From Symbiodinium natans (taxonomy: Eukaryota > Sar > Dinophyceae > Suessiales > Symbiodiniaceae), in the NCBI GenBank assembly GCA_905221605.1, contig CAJNDS010000309.1, positions 86,501 through 150,500 on the forward strand: 64,000 nt of DNA, written 5' to 3'. Below are positions 46,701-50,117 of the stretch, in pieces (position 1 is the first letter of the stretch; each line of letters opens with the position of its first letter). The notes beneath the pieces were generated by a model that was not told the DNA's origin, searched no databases, and saw nothing but the letters and a program-made list of their open reading frames with translations. The position numbers and the translations under genes were made by a program.

Positions 46701-48867
46701 TGACAAAAACACAAGAAAGGAAGAACAAGAGGGGAATGGAGGCCCTTTTCCTGTATTCTCCTGTTGCAATGAATAAAGAAAAGAGGATAGGAGATAAGGA
46801 AGGGAATTGAGGAGCTCCTTTCGCTACTTTCTTATGCCCTTTCCTTTGTATCTACCACACAAAAACACGACTCTCAGCTTCCAAATAAACCCTATTTAAG
46901 CCACCCACGGGGGGGGGGGGGGGGGGCGGGGCTCTCGCTTTGGGACTCCTTATGAGAGAGCCGCGACCGAGAGACAGAGCGAGAGAGACAGAGAGAGAGA
47001 GAGAGAGAGATCTGAGAGAGAGTGCTCGTTCTCTCAGACACTGCCATGGCCGCAGCACATGACATCGTTCGACCGCCTCGTACTCTGACGCCGGCATCGG
47101 CTTGGATCCAGACCTGAAGATCCGTGCGTGCCCGTGACAGTGCCGATGTTTGGGAATTCCGCGCTCGAGTGGAAGCAGAAGCTGGCCCGAAGCAGAACTT
47201 CGACATGGCAAACATAATCTTCTTTTGAGAGAAGCAGCGCATATTCCTTGGTACCCAGAGCATGAAAATCCCAAACAACAAAAAATGAAAATGCATGTGT
47301 ATGATTCCCGCACCCTGGGCACCATCTCCTCACAAAGAAAACGCTCACCGTCGCTGTTCCGTCTCCCATATTGAGCTTCAATGTGACTCATGAAAACGCC
47401 CACCGCTTGAACACCATTTCACACATTGAATCTCAGCGGCCACGTTGAAATTCAATGGGGGAGGGCCCACGGCTCAAGATCCAAGATTTTTCGGGATTCG
47501 GGATGAATCTCCAAGATCCATCCCCAAGAGTCCCTGCAATTTTAGATCTTGGACCTTGGACCTCCCACATAGATCTCAGTCACACCGCTTGACCACACAT
47601 CTCACTCGCGTGTATCACCCGTCTATCCCCCGGAGCCCACTAGACAATTACAACGAGGGGGGGGGGGGGGGGGGGGGGAGGTTGCATACATATACATATT
47701 TTTGTTATTATTATTCTGTATGTATACACATCTGCATAAATAGTACAATATACATCTTTATTAAAACATGCAGAAAAATCAGAATCATGACCCTCAACCT
47801 TAGATCTTGAACGCCCCGCACTTAAGGCAACGCGGTCGCGCTCTTGTGGCTCGCAGGGTTTTTCTCTTCAGCGAGTACCTCGTAGGACTTTACTCAAGCC
47901 CCAAGCGGGAAGAGAATGTTCATGGATTGTCTTCGCTCAATAGCTGAAGAGCTAGAGGATCACTTCATACCTCGAGTTTTAAATGAGCCGAATCCGACCC
48001 TCCTCCCCCTCCCTGGCTTTTTTAACAGGCGCTCTGTGAGTCTGTGTGAATGTGCATTTAACAAAAGATTGATCCATGATACCAAGTGTATCAATCATTT
48101 CTTGGGCGTGCGTGGGTGGGTGTGTGTGGGTGTGTGTGTGTGTGTGTGCACAATCCTTCGTTCTAAGGACGTAGGTGTTCTTTCTGTAAAGTCACAAAGC
48201 AGCAGGATGCTCCACAAAGTGTGAGCATTCAATGAGAGGCTCACTCATGCTTTGTGCTGATGTGGAGGCCGGACACGGCTTCCACGTACCTGCTCAGCAT
48301 TTTTAAAGCAGATGCAGTGATTGGAACCGTCTCGGTGTCCAATTGCAAGTGCAAAAGTGTAAGTGCAAGTGCAAGTGCAAGTGCAAGTGCAAGTGCAAGT
48401 GTAAGTGTAAGTGTGTGTGTGTGTGTGTCTCTGTTTGTCTGTGTCTGTGTGTGCTTGTGCTTGTGTTTGTGTTTGTGTGCTTGTGCTTGTGTTTGTGTGC
48501 GTGCCTGCGTGCCTGCGTGTTTTCGTTTTGCGCGCACCCTTTCTGAGGTGTGCACCATCAGTACTTCGGCCGCCCCAACTGGGGCCGCATCTTCAAGGGC
48601 TGCAAGGCCCTCTCTGGAATCTTTCCGATTTTTGCAACTCTGTGTGTTTTGGATTTGTTCACCCCCCCCTCTCAGCGGGGCGGCTGTTCTCGTGTGTTTT
48701 TTTTGCCCTTTGAGGCCCAGCACAACGGCGACCACGTGGGCGTCTTCCTCTGCGGCTCGCCCATCATCGGGGAGGAGCTCTCGCGACAGAGAGCCTCGGA
48801 GCAAAATGTCAGTGCATTTCAAGAGAACTTGGGCACTGGGTCACACAGGCTTAGGGACAAAATCTGA
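19654..48867 (+). CDS. NADPH oxidase / ferric reductase-like flavocytochrome gene, about 20 exons
   Basis: The predicted product is a membrane flavocytochrome that moves electrons from NADPH through FAD and two haems across the membrane, normally to O2 (superoxide) or ferric iron. The order of parts matches the NOX family. First come membrane helices with the haem histidine pattern FH-x13-H-x3-H, and helix 4. Then comes a helix-5 candidate with H..H, and FWVWMFFPFLFVAVDR. Then the FAD-binding AGQYVMLQWKGE plus HPFTLTSAPE. Then the NADPH-binding GPFGAPAQ, VGAGIG, VTPFVSIL, IHFYWIVRN, GRPNWGRIF and VGVFLCGSP. Codon phase is preserved across many splice joints. Odd points are the span of about 29 kb, several GC-AG introns, a likely GA-AG intron, and extra charged or acidic exons not typical of NOX. 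The N-terminus is not established and no EF-hands were seen. A ferric reductase role cannot be excluded. Confidence 0.85.
20832..20889 (+). CDS. NOX-like exon candidate: LRAVARAASP
   Basis: The open frame reads MESLRAVARAASPS, resembling the G..xARxxA segment before NOX helix 2. A GT donor (gtgtgtg) can be placed at 20890. The 5' border is unclear. An 11-bp repeat (cctcggttctt, five copies at 20693-20747) lies just upstream. Confidence 0.4.
22168..22221 (+). CDS. NOX-like exon: helix 2, LALLLLPTLKSLQT
   Basis: Acceptor ccgttctgag. The exon encodes LDLDLALLLLPTLKSLQT, the counterpart of the highly conserved NOX segment L.xN.ALxLLPVxRxLxTWLR. A GC donor after ACG at 22221 keeps phase 0 with the next exon. 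The GT at 22233 would put a stop codon into the following exon, so I prefer the GC site. Confidence 0.68.
22320..22391 (+). CDS. NOX-like exon: charged insert PYEALRGKGGRARELEAQ
   Basis: A 72-bp exon with clean borders (ttctcag and gtggca), phase 0, 24 residues, rich in Arg, Glu and Gln. It sits between the LLPTLKSLQT and PLDDPISFH segments, where most NOX proteins have only a short cytosolic loop. It therefore looks like a lineage-specific loop insert. A separate role is possible. Confidence 0.5.
22515..22596 (+). CDS. NOX-like exon: helix 3 with first haem histidines
   Basis: The exon encodes RRWIPLDDPISFHIAVATLI and on to AINSIIH. 'PLDDxIxFH' is a NOX hallmark. Counting from the FH histidine, the next histidine comes 14 residues later at the exon end (CAC 22594-22596). 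This is the spacing I recall for the paired haem ligands in NOX2 helix 3. The following intron starts with GC (gccttg). The 5' border is either 22515 or 22521. Confidence 0.8.
22733..22769 (+). CDS. NOX-like exon: helix 3 end, VGSHVIHINHIA
   Basis: Acceptor ggctgag, then VGSHVIHINHIA. Joined to the previous exon this gives IIH-VGSH, so the histidines fall at +14 and +18 from FH, as in the IHTIAH segment of NOX2. The join needs a GC donor upstream at 22597. That spacing is the main evidence for the splice. Confidence 0.75.
23827..23886 (+). CDS. NOX-like exon: charged loop GPESSREFQKAREEKAREAQ
   Basis: A 60-bp exon with acceptor gttgccag and donor gtacgc, phase 0 at both ends. Its 20 residues look like a short charged helix. 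It lies between helix 3 and helix 4 coding exons, the position of the family's variable loop. A longer ORF in another frame covers the same DNA but has no motif. Confidence 0.5.
24094..24205 (+). CDS. NOX-like exon: helix 4
   Basis: After ttcacag the frame reads PAQNGIAPDILCTVRS, then LGGIFISALMCILYAGG, a membrane helix in the expected position before FW...P..DR. An alternative frame (HPFARNIEVELLQSRSNF) is open across the same DNA. I prefer the helix because of its hydrophobicity and order. The 3' border is approximate. Confidence 0.5.
24575..24667 (+). CDS. NOX-like exon: helix 5 with second histidine pair
   Basis: The exon reads SHFALIALLVPPLAIVHGKY then LVF, and ends ...TTT G before gtagcg. 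The SH....IVHG pattern corresponds to the 'THHLF...IHG' haem-ligand helix, although the two His are 15 residues apart rather than the 13 I recall for classic NOX. The leftover G joins GA at 25503 to give an in-frame Gly, which supports this donor. The 5' border is uncertain. Confidence 0.62.
25503..25620 (+). CDS. NOX-like exon: helix 6, FWVWMFFPFLFVAVDR
   Basis: Acceptor gcatgttag at 25501-25502, then FRLRLDSLRFWVWMFFPFLF followed by VAVDRLLLWQRQR. The W.W...P.....DR.xR pattern is the last membrane helix and the start of the cytosolic reductase half of NOX. The exon end is not fixed; candidates lie between 25605 and 25625. Confidence 0.78.
27252..27317 (+). CDS. NOX-like exon: start of FAD domain
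   Basis: Acceptor ctctgag at 27250-27251, 66 bp, phase 0. The frame reads ARLLLFDVVHLTFEIPENFT followed by YQ, matching the 'V..L.f..P..F.Y..GQY' lead-in. The next exon starts AGQYV in phase 0, so the donor appears to be GA (gacctg) at 27318. A GT at about 27359 after a threefold 10-bp repeat is the alternative and would add about 14 residues. Confidence 0.72.
27441..27475 (+). CDS. NOX-like exon: AGQYVMLQWKGE
   Basis: A 35-bp exon after tctccaag. It encodes AGQYVMLQWKG plus GA, which joins G of the next exon to give Glu. The donor is gtggcc at 27476. GQYV is the flavin-domain strand preceding HPFTLTSAP. Confidence 0.78.
27755..27785 (+). CDS. NOX-like exon: HPFTLTSAPE, FAD binding
   Basis: A 31-bp exon with acceptor tgtctgag. 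Its first G completes a Glu codon, then HPFTLTSAPE follows exactly. HPFT/S is the FAD-binding signature of NOX and ferric reductases. The donor is GC (gctcga) at 27786, required because the next family residues start at 27923. This is one of the strongest single identifications in the window. Confidence 0.88.
27923..28020 (+). CDS. NOX-like exon: LHIRASSQLDW
   Basis: Acceptor gaattgtgag, phase 0. It reads ERQLTLHIRASSQLDW and then CSALRRHLLAEAES, following SAPE directly as in 'SAPE...xVHIRxxGDWTxxL'. The 3' border is not fixed, but the coding signal fades after AEAES at about 28010. Confidence 0.82.
29740..31530 (-). repeat. Purine-rich dispersed repeat block
   Basis: Repeated units hold gagagacaaaacaaggcgcaaa, agaagatggcact, tttcgaaataagaaaaac, aaggtccacgc and aaggaaacagaaggagagaa. 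These are the reverse complement of units in the pyrimidine-rich block at 43912-46850. Unit order is partly shuffled and units occur two to four times. ORFs here (reading KRxxEERKE) are repeat by-products. No transposase or reverse transcriptase is visible. Confidence 0.75.
31899..31979 (+). CDS. NOX-like exon candidate: EVRFERLQLPNGK
   Basis: An 81-bp segment with acceptor ttgctgag and donor gtgcgc, phase 0. It encodes a Lys/Glu-rich start and then TEVRFERLQLPNGKVCCK. Position and phase fit an insert between LHIR...LAEAES and LQGPFG. The family normally has a short variable loop here. The two CT microsatellites on either side lie in introns. Confidence 0.55.
33471..33600 (+). CDS. Candidate acidic linker exon (weak)
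   Basis: After tatgccgag a GC-rich stretch is open in all three + frames. The frame that reads GGEGEREGGEGRGRADSEDS followed by EALVQSK would be an acidic linker. The other frames are Arg/Ala-rich. High GC alone could produce this, so it is only a candidate. Confidence 0.25.
34047..34125 (+). CDS. NOX-like exon: GPFGAPAQ and VGAGIG, NADPH binding
   Basis: Acceptor ctgcttgag. It reads LQGPFGAPAQRVWEFKTVMV followed by VGAGIG. GPFGAPAQ is the first NADPH-contact motif and VGAGIG the glycine-rich loop of the pyridine nucleotide fold. The next exon begins VTPF in phase 0. The exon must therefore end at GGT 34123-34125, and the intron starts with GC (gccagg), not the overlapping GT at 34124. Confidence 0.88.
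34280..34340 (+). CDS. NOX-like exon: VTPFVSILRAVQMRM
   Basis: Acceptor ttcttggag. VTPFVSILRAVQMRM continues GAGIG exactly as in the family ('GAGIGVTPFxSIL'). The end lies within a CAG-rich stretch at about 34330-34345, where several GC donors are possible. Confidence 0.85.
34345..40069 (+). other. NOX intron, about 5.7 kb
   Basis: No exon motif is seen. It contains a G19 run, GA/CT tracts around 37620-37750, a T/G-rich stretch at 35850-36060 and a G-rich dispersed repeat (38631-39006). The open frames at 34618-35560 carry repeated 'atgctgctgatgctcgccgg' segments. They lack exon borders and a family match, so I do not call them genes. Confidence 0.5.
38631..39006 (+). repeat. G-rich dispersed repeat, copy 3 (longest)
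   Basis: 5' gaggaaagagggtttcgc plus an A run, then a block of about 200 bp built from gggggagg variants, then cacaaaattttgcgtggggg, gggttgggctaggggg and cgatccgtgcttgttccaga. It ends in cgcttctcggcaggaagccg. The element is colinear with copy 2. The G block expands by tandem duplication. The long glycine/arginine or proline ORFs across it are artefacts. Confidence 0.75.
40070..40123 (+). CDS. NOX-like exon: RYIHFYWIVRNQQ
   Basis: Acceptor gttttttcag, 54 bp, phase 0. VIPVPRYIHFYWIVRNQQ corresponds to the 'xxxYFYWxxRd' strand of the NADPH domain. The donor is GC (gcgtgc) at 40124. A nearer AG at 40085 is possible, but it would shift phase relative to the flanking exons. Confidence 0.85.
40291..40500 (+). 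CDS. NOX-like exon: ELDWFYDLL to IEVNLFTTGE
   Basis: A 210-bp exon (70 codons), acceptor gacttgtgag, donor gtgtga. It begins ELDWFYDLL ('FxWFxxLL' of the family), contains a Ser/Thr/His-rich insert, and ends IEVNLFTTGE, matching the 'xxIxxYLTG' strand. Both borders are phase 0 and consistent with the exons on either side. Confidence 0.87.
40799..40850 (+). CDS. NOX-like exon: VELSAVKALKCRAARG
   Basis: Acceptor gttttttcag, phase 0. It continues TTGE with VELSAVKALKCRAARG. It must end with one leftover base to fit the next exon (which starts with 2 bases at 48548). A G homopolymer begins right after the coding segment and makes the donor ambiguous. The segment lies where NOX proteins have the variable stretch between the 'TG' strand and GRPNW. 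Confidence 0.7.
40873..40977. repeat. Short hairpin at the left arm
   Basis: aatagggtctatttggaag at about 40874 is repeated as its reverse complement, cttccaaatagaccctatt, at about 40959. The loop is about 65 bp. A single transcript copy would fold here. Confidence 0.65.
40990..42057. repeat. Alternating AAATAATTT and GGGGGCCAGGCCCC palindromic repeats
   Basis: Blocks of (aaataattt)n alternate with G/C blocks such as ggggggccaggccccacc / gggccccctccccctccc and their reverse complements. Each composite block reads nearly the same on both strands, so the region is a chain of inverted repeats at several scales. Base composition swings abruptly between nearly pure AT and nearly pure GC. It is non-coding. 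Confidence 0.75.
42058..42399. repeat. Foldback element, arms about 105 bp
   Basis: The left arm begins gatttagtatcggggaattg (42058) and runs to about 42165. The right arm, ending ccccgatactaaatc at 42399, is its reverse complement with few mismatches. Each arm also contains the internal palindrome cgatttggccaaattttgcc / ggcaaaatttggccaaatcg, present a third time in the loop. No terminal ORF is present. It resembles a MITE or foldback element but shows no obvious target duplication. Confidence 0.75.
42397..42505. repeat. Four tandem copies of a ~33-bp unit
   Basis: Units of (t)acgagcccgggcctccccc / caatactaaat, with small changes, repeat directly after the foldback's right end. The unit shares the 'atactaaat' word with the foldback terminus, which hints that the array grew from the end of that element. 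Confidence 0.65.
42601..43912. repeat. 88-bp tandem satellite, about 15 units
   Basis: The unit starts gacccgcaaatgttgttcc, contains the word tttgcaggacttttgcaggg and ends gatcccggcaaatttt. Starts are 88 bp apart (42601, 42689, 42777 and so on) with few substitutions and rare one-base indels. The last copy is cut at ggggatccc. Because 88 is not a multiple of 3 and the unit lacks stops in several frames, it creates long periodic ORFs (up to 231 codons on the - strand). These are not genes. Confidence 0.92.
43912..46850 (+). repeat. Pyrimidine-rich dispersed repeat block with a long direct duplication
   Basis: The segment ctcctgtcttcatttctc...ccttattgaatga at about 43914-44075 recurs at about 45818-45970. 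The adjoining sequence is also repeated (44076-44540 against 45971-46600), making a direct duplication offset by roughly 1.9 kb. Units also match the reverse complement of the 29740-31530 block. Polypyrimidine stretches alternate with gaaaagaaagagggaaggg words. Confidence 0.75.
48345..48520 (+). repeat. (AAGTGC)n and (TG)n microsatellites before an acceptor
   Basis: About eleven aagtgc/aagtgt hexamers are followed by gtgtgtgtg and related cttgtg words. They lie in the last 200 bp of the intron preceding the GRPNW exon. Confidence 0.8.
48548..48606 (+). CDS. NOX-like exon: FGRPNWGRIF, NADPH binding
   Basis: Acceptor ctttctgag, 59 bp (2 + 19 codons). It reads VHHQYFGRPNWGRIFKGCK. 'GRPNW..IF' is a near-invariant NOX motif. 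The frame stays open downstream into the last exon, but the intervening 108 bp has a clean GC donor (gccctc) at 48607 and acceptor ccctttgag at 48713-48714. Removing it gives GRIFKGCK-AQHNGDHVGVF, the family spacing. Confidence 0.86.
48715..48867 (+). CDS. NOX-like final exon: HVGVFLCGSPIIGEEL, stop at 48865-48867
   Basis: It begins AQHNGDHVGVFLCGSPIIGE and continues EL..RASEQN. 'VGVFxCGxxxLxxEL' is the last NADPH-binding motif of NOX, with the conserved Cys. Classical members end F.F.KENF; here the frame reads SAFQENLGTGSHRLRDKI and then stops. This may be a modified C-terminus, or a GT donor at 48809-48810 (gtcagt) may lead to another exon that I did not find. Confidence 0.83.
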   Translation, partial: AQHNGDHVGVFLCGSPIIGEELSRQRASEQNVSAFQENLGTGSHRLRDKI

Positions 48868-50116
48868 GCACAGCTAACATCTTGAAAAGTTGTGCAGAGA
48901 TTGTATTCCTCTTGTCCTGTGAGAGGCACCAAGCACAGCGACCCGCCAGAGCACGCGCAGCGCCCCCAGGGTCAGCCCAAATGAGAAGCGCTGGGTGCTG
49001 TCGGAGCAAACACAAAAAAAAAGGAATGCTCTGACTGTTCGATATATCTGGCGAATGTGTCGTGACTCAGGTGCCCAACCCGATTTTCGTTCTTCAAGGC
49101 TCGAGAGCATGTTCAATGAAGATGCCTGCAGCTGGGCAAAGTGTGCCAATTTTGCTGGAGGAGCACTTCTAGGCGGAGGCCTAGGCGGACTAGGCGCGTT
49201 GTGGCCCGGTGATGATCCGTTGTGACGTATGTGTCGATCAGCTAGACATGATTCGACCCTTTCACGAGAACCTGTCAGGCCTTGTCCAACGAACGTCTAA
49301 GCCTCTTATGCCAGGTGTCCTACAAGTCGCAGTTGCTCTTAATTGTGAGCGGGATGGCGACGCCAGCCGCGCGATGGTTGCAATAGGGAGCTACACTCTA
49401 AAGAGAACCCTCCCCCTCAGAGCCTTGAAATCACTCTCGTGGGTGTAAGCGCGCTTTTTGTGCTCCCATATCAGGCGAGCATGTCGTGTGAGTGTGTGTG
49501 AGTATGAGTGTGAATGTCCAATGTGAGTCTCCGTGTGTGTGTGTGTGTGTTCTCGCACTGCGTGTGCTTAGCGTAGACTCAGAGTCTGCGTCGGGCACAC
49601 AAACTGTCGGAGAATTCTGCCCCGAAGGATTGCCCGGGAATGCCCCGAAGGGGCCACGAAGGCCCTGCGCTGCGCTCCCAGGAGCCGTGTTTGCAGCAGT
49701 TTGCAATTCTGTTTGCCGGTGGGCAGTTTGGGGGGCCCTCTGTACAGCGTCGCTGCGCAAAGCGCCCTTTCAGCGACACAATGAAGCCCAAAATGAAGCG
49801 CGCCGCTTTGCGGGCGAGCCCCATGTGGAAAAATGCACATGGCGGATGTGGTCAGGGCCTCAGCTGGCTCAGCTGGAGAGGGCAGAGTCTTGCACAGTGC
49901 TCCTGCTTTCAGACTCGCTTGTTTTGCACTTTCCCTTCCTTGCATATCGCATCATACAAGTTTGAGCGCCAAGCAAATCCCCACGTCTTGAGTCCCTGAG
50001 AGCACGGTGTGCAGCTCCCACAAAAAACAGGCATCCGTGTTTTTTTTGCGCTTTGCTTTGCTTTCAAACTTTCGTCGGATTGTTGTCCATGTCTTGGAAT
50101 CTTCTTCGCGTTTCGC
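48868..50116 (+). other. Spacer between the NOX-like and glycosyltransferase-like genes
   Basis: No confident gene is visible. An ATG at 49782 opens MKPKMKRAALRASPMWKNAH (49782-49857), a basic peptide that could be a first exon of the downstream gene but shows no motif. A (GT)n tract lies at 49528-49550. No promoter element or polyadenylation signal is recognisable; dinoflagellates usually lack both TATA boxes and AATAAA. Confidence 0.4.
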
Positions 50117-50117
50117 C

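Larger units (their letters stand above)
40855..46925. mobile_element. 6-kb segment flanked by inverted repeats (putative composite or foldback element)
   Basis: The left arm at about 40845-40915 is a G run, then cttaaatagggtctatttgg and aagctgaga(c)tcgtgtttt. The right arm at about 46860-46925 is its reverse complement, with few mismatches and its own G run outside. In between are AT/GC palindromes, a foldback element, an 88-bp satellite and pyrimidine-rich repeats. No coding capacity is visible. Target-site duplications could not be defined because homopolymers border both ends. It could be one element or two solo copies of a shorter repeat in opposite orientation. Confidence 0.45.
40851..48547 (+). 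other. Largest NOX intron, about 7.7 kb, almost entirely repeats
   Basis: The intron holds, in order, an inverted-repeat-flanked segment of about 6 kb (40855-46925), then (GA)n, sequence without a recognisable feature, a G22 run and an (AAGTGC)n/(TG)n tract just before the acceptor. I find no transposase, integrase or reverse transcriptase. The phase of the flanking exons indicates that it is spliced as one intron, unless a tiny exon is hidden. Confidence 0.6.

Noticed and set aside
40855-46925. Search for transposase, reverse transcriptase or integrase inside the inverted-repeat segment
   Set aside because: No DDE, RT (xxDD) or integrase motif in any frame. The element claim rests on its ends only.
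48809-49300. Extra NOX C-terminal exon (a PFHENL-like string near 49257)
   Set aside because: It resembles the F.KENF ending, but the frame continues without a stop and borders are poor. The in-frame stop at 48867 is simpler.
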